NCBI GenBank assembly: GCA_027681045.1
Contig: JAQDCK010000003.1
Span: 6,324-70,323 of the forward strand
DNA length: 64,000 bases
Source: Lactobacillaceae bacterium AF64-9pH9TA
GTDB taxonomy: Bacteria; Bacillota; Bacilli; Lactobacillales; Lactobacillaceae
Direction of reading: 5' to 3'
Below, piece after piece: positions 9,741 through 17,536 of this stretch. Position numbers and translations under genes: made by a program. Each line of letters begins with the position of its first letter. Position 1 is the first letter of the stretch. The notes beneath the pieces are model-generated. The model had not been told where the DNA came from. It did not search any database and saw only the letters and a list, made by a program, of their open reading frames with translations.

Positions 9741-10172
9741 ATGACAGTGCAAAAAATCATCCACGACCCCCTCAGTTTAAGCCAGCCGGCAGCTAAAGCG
9801 GCGGCCAGTGACCGGCAAGCGGCCCAGGATCTGCTGGACACCCTGCTGGCCCACCGGGAAAGCGTTGACGGCCTGCCGCCCGCCGCTGGCCTGGCCGCCA
9901 ACATGATTGGGGTAAACAAGGCGATTATCGCGGTCAACGCCGGCTTTTTACCTATAGTTATGCTCAACCCTAAGATCGTTAAAAGAAGTGGCCACTACCT
10001 GGCAGAAGAAGGCTGCCTGTCTTTGCCGGGAGAGCGGTCGGCTGACCGCTATGAAGAGATTACGGTCAAGTACCAAGACATGGACTTAAAAGAGCATGAG
10101 CAGGCCTTTACGGGCTTTGTGGCGGAAACCATTCAGCATGAGGTCGATCACTGCAAGGGCAAATTAATCTAA
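9741..10172 (+). CDS. Peptide deformylase-like protein with altered motif 1
   Basis: About 143 residues of the peptide deformylase fold. The metal motifs EGCLS (90-94) and QHEVDH (132-137) are intact. Motif 1, normally GxGLAAxQ, reads AAGLAANM here, so the conserved Gln that stabilises the reaction intermediate is Met55. The protein is at the short end of the family. It may be a second deformylase or have another substrate. I chose the ATG at 9741 because AAAGGAGCT precedes it; an in-frame upstream start lacks such a site. Confidence 0.75.
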   Translation: MTVQKIIHDPLSLSQPAAKAAASDRQAAQDLLDTLLAHRESVDGLPPAAGLAANMIGVNKAIIAVNAGFLPIVMLNPKIVKRSGHYLAEEGCLSLPGERSADRYEEITVKYQDMDLKEHEQAFTGFVAETIQHEVDHCKGKLI

Positions 10173-10186
10173 TAAGGTAGGAAAGC

Positions 10187-10217
10187 AAAAAGCTGGGCCA
10201 AACGGCTCAGTTTTTTT
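10187..10217. terminator. Convergent terminator
   Basis: CTGGGCC and GGCTCAG (one G-U pair) close an AAAC loop with T-runs on both strands. It serves the deformylase-like gene and the opposing NlpA-type gene. Confidence 0.8.
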
Positions 10218-11097
10218 AATCGGTCAGGTAGGAGACCGGCTTGTTGACTTCGACCTTGGTGCCGGAGTATTTCTTGGCGATCCACTTCTGGATTTGCTTA
10301 TTATGGTAGAGCTTGCCCAGCTTCTTGTAAGCGGCATTGTTCTTGCTCTTCTTGGCGGTGGCCAGGACATTGATGTTGTTCTTGGTGCTCTGGTCGATCT
10401 TTTCGTGATAAAGAGAGTCCTTCAGCACGTTCAAGTTGCCGGCCAGGGCGATGGTGTTGCCGATGAGGACGGCGTCGACGGACTTGATGATCCGCGGGCC
10501 GGTGGTGTCATCGATCAACTTGAACTTGAACTTCTTCGGGTTGGAAGCAATGTCGTTGGTGTTGCCGCTGGCTGAGTCAAAATTCTTTTTTAGCTTGATC
10601 AGGCCGGCACTTTGCAAAAGTAGGAGCCCTCTGGCTTCGTTGGCGGCATTGTTGGCCAGGGCGATGGTGGCGCCTTTGGGCAGGTCGGAGAGCTTCTTGT
10701 ACTTGGATGAATAGATCCCCATTGGTTCCAGGTAGGTTGTGGCCAGGGCTACTTGCTGGCCAGTATTGCTCTTGGACTTATTGTAGGCTTGCAGGTAGGC
10801 CCAGGAAGCGAAGGCACTGACGTTGATGCTGCCATCGGAAGTTGCCCGCAGAAGGCTTGGCCCGTCGGTAAAAGCCTTCACCTTGATCTTAAGGCCCAGC
10901 TTTTTGGCCTGGCTGCTCTTGGCGATGTGCTGCCAGACTTGGACGTCGGGGCCGATAGAGCCAACGGTGACGGTAGTCGTCTGGCTCTTGGCCGTTTGCC
11001 GGGAAGAAGTCAGGCGCAGGGCGAAGAAGGCGGCAATGATGACGATGAGGGCGATGGCGGCGGTGATGAGCCGCTGTTGCTTTTTCTTTCTTCTCAT
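10216..11097 (-). CDS. NlpA/MetQ-type methionine-binding protein, membrane-anchored
   Basis: 293 residues resembling the substrate-binding protein of methionine ABC transporters (NlpA/MetQ family). Typical features are the early TVTVGSIG strand, the substrate region around FASWAYLQAYN and the PKGATIALANN segment. The N-terminus is a basic start plus a hydrophobic helix (about 10-28) with no lipobox cysteine, so it appears anchored by an uncleaved helix or exported differently. No ABC ATPase or permease is next to it. It follows luxS by 25 bp, downstream of a methionine T-box. Confidence 0.72.
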   Translation of the reverse strand: MRRKKKQQRLITAAIALIVIIAAFFALRLTSSRQTAKSQTTTVTVGSIGPDVQVWQHIAKSSQAKKLGLKIKVKAFTDGPSLLRATSDGSINVSAFASWAYLQAYNKSKSNTGQQVALATTYLEPMGIYSSKYKKLSDLPKGATIALANNAANEARGLLLLQSAGLIKLKKNFDSASGNTNDIASNPKKFKFKLIDDTTGPRIIKSVDAVLIGNTIALAGNLNVLKDSLYHEKIDQSTKNNINVLATAKKSKNNAAYKKLGKLYHNKQIQKWIAKKYSGTKVEVNKPVSYLTD

Positions 11098-11122
11098 GAT
11101 TTTTGCTCCTAAAAATTAAAAA

Positions 11123-11602
11123 TTAGTCTTCAACCACGTGGCGGTCAAATGGGTCATCGCTGATGCCCTTCTTCAGGATGTCGTTGCACCATTCCTGGGC
11201 GCTGAAGAGGGAGTGGTCGCGGTAGTTGCCGCAGCTTTCGATGGTGGTACCAGGCACGTCTTCCCAGGTGATGTCGTCTCTGATGGCCTTGAGGGAGTCG
11301 CGCAGGGCCTTGGCTACTTCAGTGGTGCTGTGTTCACCCCAGGTAATCAAGTGGAAACCAGTCCGGCAGCCGAATGGGGAGCAGTCGATGACGCCGTCTA
11401 AGCGGTCGCGCAGGAGGCTGGCCAGGAGGTGTTCAATGGTGTGCAGGCCGCCAGTTGGGATGGCGTTTTCGTTAGGCTGCACCAGGCGGAGGTCGAAGTT
11501 GGAGATCTTGTCGCCCTTAGGGCCTTCTTCAACGGTGATCAAGCGGACGTAAGGTGCCTTAACTTTAGTGTGGTCCAATTCAAAACTTTCTACTTTAGCC
11601 AT
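11123..11602 (-). CDS. luxS: S-ribosylhomocysteine lyase LuxS
   Basis: A 159-residue LuxS, which splits S-ribosylhomocysteine into homocysteine and the AI-2 precursor in the activated methyl cycle. Metal ligands His54 and His58 are in HTIEH (with Glu57), the third ligand is Cys124 ([10 protein letters not shown]) and the catalytic cysteine is Cys79 (PFGCRTGF). The ATG follows GGAGA. It is the first gene after a T-box leader and is followed by the NlpA-type gene, suggesting a methionine-salvage operon. Confidence 0.96.
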
Positions 11603-11663
11603 GATGATAATCTCCTTTTTTCTAAAAAATACTGCTTAACTAAATTACTTGAAAAAACGTGAC

Positions 11664-11950
11664 AAAAAAAGTCCCTGAACGAAAATTGCTTTCGCTCAGG
11701 GACGTATTAGCGTGTTACCACCCATCTTCACGGCCAAAAGAGGCCGCCTTTAAGTACGCTCCGCCTGGGCGGAGTTATACTCGGGCACGGTATCGGGCGC
11801 CTTCCGCGGGAAGCTTGCCGGAGCTCGCCTCCCGTATGACTCAAAGACCATGTTCGCCGGGGCCTCTTCAGCGCTTTTCAGCCACCGCGCCTCTCTGAAA
11901 GAAGATTTGACCAGCTACTTATCTTTTCCTTGTCAACGTGTTTTCATTTT
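11664..11950 (-). promoter_or_regulatory. T-box riboswitch, probably methionine, for luxS operon
   Basis: On the minus strand a roughly 290-nt leader carries a T-box sequence (GGGTGGTAACACG, complement of 11711-11723) and a terminator stem GTCCCTGA/TCAGGGAC (11671-11703) followed by seven Ts. An ATG in the 3' side of stem I (11849-11851) is the best specifier, which would make it tRNA-Met responsive. T-boxes read uncharged tRNA, so the operon should rise when methionine is short. The specifier choice is by eye. Confidence 0.88.
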
Positions 11951-11956
11951 TTAATC

Positions 11957-11985
11957 ATAATATAATAATGACAGCCGCTTGTCAA
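11957..11985 (-). promoter_or_regulatory. Sigma-A promoter of the T-box/luxS operon
   Basis: TTGACA (11985-11980) and TATTAT (11962-11957) are separated by exactly 17 bp on the minus strand, near consensus. Transcription would start at about 11950, the 5' edge of the T-box leader. Confidence 0.8.
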
Positions 11986-12014
11986 CCATTTGCGGCAAAA
12001 ATTATCTAAGCCGG

Positions 12015-12320
12015 CTAATCGTCCTGCTTTTGCTTGCCGGAATTAAATTTCCGGTCCCGCAGATAGTCGGCAATCGTCGCGCCAATGAAGATTAAGTCAA
12101 AGGGGCATAGAAGGGCCAGTCCGGTGATGTTCAACATGCTATAGGCCGCCGCGTTGGTAACTACGATAATTCCGATAGGAATCAGTATGTTCCAATAGCC
12201 AATCCGGTAACGGAAGAAGTCTCTAATTTCTTGCAACTTTGGCGCGAAAGGTACAGCCAAAATAAAGCCCAACAGTAGCCCAGACGCGAAGATGCTGATT
12301 AACAAACTGTTTGGAACCAT
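12015..12320 (-). CDS. Small membrane protein, unknown
   Basis: About 101 residues with three likely membrane segments and a charged C-terminal tail (RDRKFNSGKQ). I do not recognise the family. The ATG at 12320 is used; a longer TTG start at 12359 is possible, and neither has a convincing ribosome site. The last coding bases are partly repeated at 12415-12455, hinting at a former tandem copy. Confidence 0.5.
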   Translation of the reverse strand: MVPNSLLISIFASGLLLGFILAVPFAPKLQEIRDFFRYRIGYWNILIPIGIIVVTNAAAYSMLNITGLALLCPFDLIFIGATIADYLRDRKFNSGKQKQDD

Positions 12321-12467
12321 GATAATACCGCAAAAATTTACTTTCCTAGAAAACAACAAATACAGGATTAATACCTGGAATTATAGTTTTGTTTCTAATG
12401 GCATACAAGTGGAAATTATCCAAGCCGGCTAATCGTCTTGGCCGCAGTCCTACTTGCCCAGAGTAAA

Positions 12468-12512
12468 GAAAAAACCGCCAGCCGCGGTGAAATACCAACG
12501 GCTGGTGGTTAT
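12468..12512 (-). terminator. Terminator of the acyl-CoA dehydrogenase gene
   Basis: ACCACCAGCCG and CGGCTGGCGGT (one G-U pair) flank a 12-nt loop on the minus strand, followed by TTTTTT. Confidence 0.82.
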
Positions 12513-12518
12513 TAATTT

Positions 12519-14114
12519 TTAGCCCAAACGGTTGAGCAGTTCCTTCAAGAAGTCGTAAGTACTGCCGACGTAGCGGTAGTCTGAGCCTTCGAAGACGATA
12601 GCGTTCGGGTTGGTGTTGACGGAGATGATGTTTTCAGCATGGTCAACAGTAAAGGTGTATTGCGGCGAGCCGGCAATCCCCAGGTTGATCAAAACTTGCG
12701 GCTTGATCTTGTGGCCGTTGACGCCGAGTTGCTGGCCACGGTTGAAGTCTGAGCCGACCATTGGTCTGGTAACCCCGATTTCAGCACCCAGCTTTTCAGC
12801 TACTTGCTTGGCCAGAGCGATAGTTTCCGGCTGGTTGGCACCGCGGCCCAGAGCCAGAACGATCTTGGCCTTTGGCAGGCCGGCTGCTTGTGATGGGCTG
12901 CTTACCGCGTCAACCGCGCCGGCTGGAGTCTTGGCTGCTTCCAAAAGCGGCAGGATCTGGTCAAGGTCGGTCAAGTCAGCTTGCTTTCTTGCTACTTCCT
13001 GGCTTGGTACATCAGCCATTTCAGCATTGCTGATTTCCGTGTACATCTTTTCAATCGTGCCTTCAGCGATTTCCATGGCTCTGGCGTCTCTTACCAGGTG
13101 TTCTGGGGCAAATTCAGCGCTGTAGCCGTAGCCGCCCATGATCTGCAGGGTCAAGTCGCAGGATTCAACCGCTGCCTGGCTGCCGAAGCACTTGGCCATA
13201 GCTGATTGTTCCATGTATGGCAGGCCGGCATCCTTGCGGCGGGCTGCTTCTTCGTAAACCAAACGGGTCAATTCCTTGTTGGTTGCAATCTTGCTGATCT
13301 TGTATTGGGTAACTTGCATGTCCTTGAGCAGGGTATTGCCTGACTTGCGCTTAGCCGCGTAGTTTTTGGCAATATCAAGGGCATGTTCTTGAATCCCGGT
13401 TAAAACGGCCCCCATCAAGTAGCGGGCATCATCGTGGGCGTTGTTGGCAATTTCCAAACCTTGCCCCCGCTTGCCCAGCATGTTTTCCGGACCAACTTCG
13501 ATCTGGTTCATGACAACTTCACCGCAAGGAATCCCCCGCAGGCCGATGAATTTTTCAACATAGCCGAAGGAGAAGCCTGGCATCCCCTTGTCCACGATAA
13601 AGACAGAGTATTCGTCAGGACCAGTCTTCACGTTGACTGAGTAAACCTGAGCCAGGGTCCCGTTGGTAATCATAACCTTGTCGCCGTTGATGATCCAGCG
13701 GCCGTCCTTTTCAACAGCGTAGGACTGGTGCTTGCTTGGGTCTGAGCCGCCTTCTGGTTCAGTATTGGAGAAGCCGAGGATGGCTTGGGCGCCCCAAGCA
13801 AAGTAGCGCTTCTTAGCGGCGTCAGTGCCGTACTTAGCCAGCTGGTCACAGCTCTTATAGTGGCCTTCCAGCATTACGCCGACACTGGCGTTGGCCTTGG
13901 CCAGGATGTTGATGATCTTGCCGGCGGTTACAGCGGAAACGTCCAGTCCGCCATATTCCTTAGGAATTTTTGCCCGCAAAAGGCCCAGGTCAACGATCTT
14001 CTGGAAAAGGCCGTTTGGCAGCTTGGCCTGGCGGTCGATCTGCAGGTCAAAAGGCGCCACGTCCTTGTTTGCCAATTGCTGAACGGCTTGCAAAAGTTCG
14101 GTTTCGTTAGTCAT
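12519..14114 (-). CDS. Acyl-CoA dehydrogenase fused to EtfA FAD-binding domain
   Basis: 531 residues in two parts. Residues 1 to about 380 are an acyl-CoA dehydrogenase, with FSNTEPEGGSD, the C-terminal MGGYGYS segment and an EGT motif near the usual catalytic Glu. Residues about 400-531 match the C-terminal FAD domain of electron-transfer flavoprotein alpha (LGRGAN, RPMVGSDFNRGQQLG, GIAGSPQYT). No EtfB or other beta-oxidation gene is nearby. Such a fusion suggests a self-contained acyl-CoA or enoyl-CoA oxidoreductase passing electrons between two flavins. A cre-like site lies upstream. Direction and substrate are unknown. Confidence 0.85.
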   Translation of the reverse strand: MTNETELLQAVQQLANKDVAPFDLQIDRQAKLPNGLFQKIVDLGLLRAKIPKEYGGLDVSAVTAGKIINILAKANASVGVMLEGHYKSCDQLAKYGTDAAKKRYFAWGAQAILGFSNTEPEGGSDPSKHQSYAVEKDGRWIINGDKVMITNGTLAQVYSVNVKTGPDEYSVFIVDKGMPGFSFGYVEKFIGLRGIPCGEVVMNQIEVGPENMLGKRGQGLEIANNAHDDARYLMGAVLTGIQEHALDIAKNYAAKRKSGNTLLKDMQVTQYKISKIATNKELTRLVYEEAARRKDAGLPYMEQSAMAKCFGSQAAVESCDLTLQIMGGYGYSAEFAPEHLVRDARAMEIAEGTIEKMYTEISNAEMADVPSQEVARKQADLTDLDQILPLLEAAKTPAGAVDAVSSPSQAAGLPKAKIVLALGRGANQPETIALAKQVAEKLGAEIGVTRPMVGSDFNRGQQLGVNGHKIKPQVLINLGIAGSPQYTFTVDHAENIISVNTNPNAIVFEGSDYRYVGSTYDFLKELLNRLG

Positions 14115-14182
14115 GCTAGTATCCTCATCATTCTTTTTTTATATAAAACATCTCGATCAAAAATTTGAACAATCAGCAATTT

Positions 14183-14196
14183 AGAAAACGCTTTTA
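14183..14196 (-). promoter_or_regulatory. cre-like site upstream of acyl-CoA dehydrogenase-EtfA gene
   Basis: AGAAAACGCTTTTA matches the CcpA operator TGWAANCGNTNWCA at 12 of 14 positions, about 70 bp before the start codon. Confidence 0.5.
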
Positions 14197-14243
14197 TAGT
14201 TATATACTATCACGAACTAGTGGCAATGTGCAATAGGAGGAAT

Positions 14244-14268
14244 AAAAAAGCCTCACTCGCGTGAGGCT
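14244..14268 (-). terminator. Terminator of the ABC exporter pair
   Basis: AGCCTCAC and GTGAGGCT close a 4-nt loop on the minus strand and a T-run follows. Confidence 0.85.
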
Positions 14269-14273
14269 GAGGA

Positions 14274-15851
14274 TTAATCCAAATGAATTTCGCGGTCAAA
14301 AAGCCGGCGGCTTTCCGCGGTCAGATTGTGGGCGACGAACATGATCGTTTTATCTGTCTTGAGCAAGCGGGCAATAATCTCCCGCGTGGCGGCCTGGTCA
14401 ATGGCACTGGTTCCTTCATCGATCAAAAGCAGCTGGCTGTGGTAAAGATAGCTGCGGGCCAGAACGATTTTTTGCCGCTGACCGCCAGAGATATTGCTGT
14501 CTTCTACGGCAACTCTTGTATCAAGCCCAGCCGGCCACAGGCGCAGGTCCTCACTTAAGTTCACCTGGTCTGCTGTTTGGCGGAGCAAGTCTTGATCGTT
14601 TAAAGCCGGATTGAACATGGTCATGTTTTCAGCAACGCTGCCGGGGAAAAGCTGGGGATCTTGGGGGAGATAGCCGATTTGACTCAAGTTGGGCTGAATG
14701 ACCTGTCCCTTCTGGTCCAGATAGTGAATTTCTCCACTGGCTGCCTTGACTTCACCCAAGAGCAGCTTGAAAAAAGTACTTTTCCCCCGGCCGCTGGCGC
14801 CGGTCAGCAGAACTTTTTCTCCGGGCTGCAGCTTGATGGCGGGGTAAGCCAGGCTGAGGCCGTTAAAGTCAACGGTTAAAGGACTGCTGGTAAAAGCCGC
14901 TGGCGCTTGGCCAGCCTCTTTTTGCTCCGGGACGGCTTCTCTTTGCTTAAGCAGGTCTTGCCGCAGCTGGCGGCTGCCGGAAATTTCGCCTAAGTAGTCA
15001 GCCGCGTTTTGCAGATTGCCAAAAAAGTCACTGTTAAAAGATGCGATGCTGCTGAGCAGGCCGAAAGCCGTCCAGTGCTGGATGACCAGAAAGGCGGTCA
15101 AGAGCAGGATCAGGCTGCTGCCAAGAGAATATGCCAGCTGATTGAGGTAATCCAAGCGGGCAGAGACGGCGCTTTTGTGCACATGGGCATCTTCCAGTTC
15201 CTTGGCGGCCAGGCCGGCTTTTTCCTTAAACCAGGCTAAGGACAGGCAGCGGTGCAAGTCGCCAAGTCCGAGCAGCCAGTCGCCAAGAACCTTAAGATAG
15301 GCCTGGTTCTGCGCGGCCAGTCTTTGATTGGCGTGGTTGAGCTGTCGGTCCAGCAGACGGGGAAGGTAGATCTGCACCAAGGCAAAGATGAGGCAGGCGA
15401 TGAAGAGACTCCAGTGAAAACTGAGCAGGGCGCCGCCAGAAGCCAGGACAGTCATACCGGACTTAAAGCTGCTGTAAATATTGCGCAGGTAGCTGACAGT
15501 CAGCAAGTCTCCTTCCTTAAGCAGCTGATTTTGTGCCTGGGCTGGATCGTGTGCTTGGCCATCAGTGAATATATGCAGGGCAAGCTCTTGCCGGATCTGC
15601 TGCAGGTAGCTTTGGATCAGCTTTTCCAGTGCCAGGTTGCCATAGTAGGTGAGCAGGGCACTGCAGAGCAGGCAGGCCAGCTGCAAGGCCAGCATTTGGG
15701 CAAAAAGCAGGGGCTGCCGGTTTCTTAAAGCATTGAATTCCAGGGTCAAGGCGTAAGAAGACCCGACCAGCAGCAAGGAACTTAAAGCCGCGGCCAGGAA
15801 GAGCAGGCTGCTTTTGACTGGCTTGCGGAGGTAAAATTCTTTAAAAGTCAT
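14274..15851 (-). CDS. ABC exporter half-transporter (subunit 2)
   Basis: 525 residues: an N-terminal membrane domain with about six helices (to about 300) and a C-terminal ATPase. Walker A is GASGRGKS, the signature ISGGQRQK, Walker B LLLIDE and the switch His is in VAHN. It overlaps the upstream partner by 4 bp, so the two likely form a heterodimeric exporter. Sequence does not reveal the cargo; the compact size recalls CydDC or drug and peptide exporters. No bacteriocin or peptide precursor gene is adjacent. Confidence 0.88.
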   Translation of the reverse strand: MTFKEFYLRKPVKSSLLFLAAALSSLLLVGSSYALTLEFNALRNRQPLLFAQMLALQLACLLCSALLTYYGNLALEKLIQSYLQQIRQELALHIFTDGQAHDPAQAQNQLLKEGDLLTVSYLRNIYSSFKSGMTVLASGGALLSFHWSLFIACLIFALVQIYLPRLLDRQLNHANQRLAAQNQAYLKVLGDWLLGLGDLHRCLSLAWFKEKAGLAAKELEDAHVHKSAVSARLDYLNQLAYSLGSSLILLLTAFLVIQHWTAFGLLSSIASFNSDFFGNLQNAADYLGEISGSRQLRQDLLKQREAVPEQKEAGQAPAAFTSSPLTVDFNGLSLAYPAIKLQPGEKVLLTGASGRGKSTFFKLLLGEVKAASGEIHYLDQKGQVIQPNLSQIGYLPQDPQLFPGSVAENMTMFNPALNDQDLLRQTADQVNLSEDLRLWPAGLDTRVAVEDSNISGGQRQKIVLARSYLYHSQLLLIDEGTSAIDQAATREIIARLLKTDKTIMFVAHNLTAESRRLFDREIHLD

Positions 15852-17410
15852 ACATGCTCCTTCTTAGCTAAGCTGATTTCCCGGTCAAAGCGGGCTTTTT
15901 GTTCAGGGCTTAAATTGTGGGCAACGAAGATGACGGTTGCCGGCAATTGGCAAAGAGTACGCAAGATCTGGTCCTGGCCGGCCCGGTCAACCGCGCTCAG
16001 TGACTCATCCAGCAAAAGCAGGGGAAAGTCATGGCTTAAAGTCCGGGCAAGAGCCAGTTTTTGCTTTTGACCGCCGGACAGGGTCAAATCGTCTGGGGTA
16101 ATCTGGCGCTGGGGATCAAGCTGGAGGCCGACTGTTTCCAGGTAATCTTTTGGATTAGCACTTAGGCCAGGGCTATGCATGGTCACGTTTTCCGCCAAAG
16201 TCGCGGGGAACAGGACCAGGTCCTGGGCCAGGTAGCCGATTGAGTAAGGATCCGGCTGGAAGGCTTGGCCAGCAGCATCTTTAAAGATGATCTGGCCTTT
16301 TTCGACCTGCAAATCACCTAAAAGCAGTTTTAAAAGGGTGCTTTTACCGCTGCCGCTGTCGCCAGTGATGAGGATTTTTTCACCAGCATGGATGGTTATA
16401 TCGGGATAGGACAAAAGCTGCTTGCCGTGGGTCAAGGAGACTTGCTTGATCTCGATTTGAGCCATTCGGCTGACCGGCTGCAAATCGCTGTTTTTCTCGC
16501 TTCCCTGCAGGCGGCTAAGCCGCTGGCGCAGGCTTTTGGTCGAATTCAGATAAGAATAGCTGCCGGCGATGTTTTCCAGGACGAAAAAAATACTGCTGGC
16601 GAAATAACCAGCCGCGATAACGCCACCTAAGGACATCTGTCCTTTAAAGAAGAGGAAGCCGGCGATGAGGGGGATGCTGACTGTGCCTAAGGCGTTGCTA
16701 AGGCTTTGCAGGCATTGGATCTGGCTGTTGATCTTGCGGCGGCTGACTTGCCGGTCGGCCAGCTCTTGGCCGGACTTAAGCAGGGCTTTTTGATAAGGGC
16801 TTTTGGCAAAATAACGGCGAAGTTCTGCCAGGCCGGCAGTCCATTGGGCGATAGTTGCTAAAAAGTGCTGACTAGCAACCGACAAGTGTTCGGTGGCCTG
16901 GTTGCTGTATTTTTCCAATAAGCGGGCAATCGCGAAGGAAGTCACGGTAGTTAAGAGGCTGGCCAGGAGCAGGAGCCAGTGAAAAGACAAGAGACTGGCG
17001 GCAACCATAAGCGCGTTGATAACGTCACAGATCAAGTAAAAGAGAACAGTCGCGTAATCGTAAGTCAAAGTGTCAAGATCTTGGCTAAAATGGTTGGTCA
17101 TCTCGGAGAGGCCGGCAGGCTGCTGGTAATAGTGGTCAGCCAGTCTGTCTCTGAGGCCGTGCAGATACTGCTGGGTCTGCTTGCTGAAGAGGTAGTTGGC
17201 CCCGTTAAAGGCCAAGTTCAGGACTAAGGCCAGGGCAAACTGGATCAGAAGCAGGCTGCAAAAAATATTAAAACGGCCGGCGGAAACTTGGTTGACCATT
17301 GGCGAGAACAGGTAAGTTGAAGCAACGTCGATGACCTGGGTCATGACCAGCAGGGCAAAGATAATGGCGAAGCGGCCCCGGTTGCTGTTGATTAGTTTAC
17401 GTAAAGTCAT
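15848..17410 (-). CDS. ABC exporter half-transporter (subunit 1)
   Basis: About 520 residues with the same plan as its partner: six-helix membrane domain, then an ATPase with GDSGSGKST, LSGGQKQK, LLLLDE and VAHN. Both NBDs keep a Walker B glutamate, so there is no clear sign of a degenerate site. The ATG at 17410 is chosen; a TTG two codons earlier is also possible, and the AGGAG upstream is rather far. It is first in a two-gene operon. Confidence 0.88.
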   Translation of the reverse strand: MTLRKLINSNRGRFAIIFALLVMTQVIDVASTYLFSPMVNQVSAGRFNIFCSLLLIQFALALVLNLAFNGANYLFSKQTQQYLHGLRDRLADHYYQQPAGLSEMTNHFSQDLDTLTYDYATVLFYLICDVINALMVAASLLSFHWLLLLASLLTTVTSFAIARLLEKYSNQATEHLSVASQHFLATIAQWTAGLAELRRYFAKSPYQKALLKSGQELADRQVSRRKINSQIQCLQSLSNALGTVSIPLIAGFLFFKGQMSLGGVIAAGYFASSIFFVLENIAGSYSYLNSTKSLRQRLSRLQGSEKNSDLQPVSRMAQIEIKQVSLTHGKQLLSYPDITIHAGEKILITGDSGSGKSTLLKLLLGDLQVEKGQIIFKDAAGQAFQPDPYSIGYLAQDLVLFPATLAENVTMHSPGLSANPKDYLETVGLQLDPQRQITPDDLTLSGGQKQKLALARTLSHDFPLLLLDESLSAVDRAGQDQILRTLCQLPATVIFVAHNLSPEQKARFDREISLAKKEHV

Positions 17411-17536
17411 GGGCAAAAATTGTGTAGTCTTTTTCTCCTAAAGGATCTTGGGCTTGTAAATAGTATCTTTGTTGTGTAACTTTTATAATCTTAATTTAAT
17501 ATAAAGTCGCGAACAACTGGTATAAGTAGAAAAACA

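Noticed and set aside
11659..11898. Plus-strand 79-codon frame
   Set aside because: It is antisense to the T-box leader; its sequence is explained by RNA structure on the other strand.
14274..17410. Bacteriocin exporter locus
   Set aside because: The ABC pair lacks a peptidase domain and no double-glycine precursor peptide is nearby.
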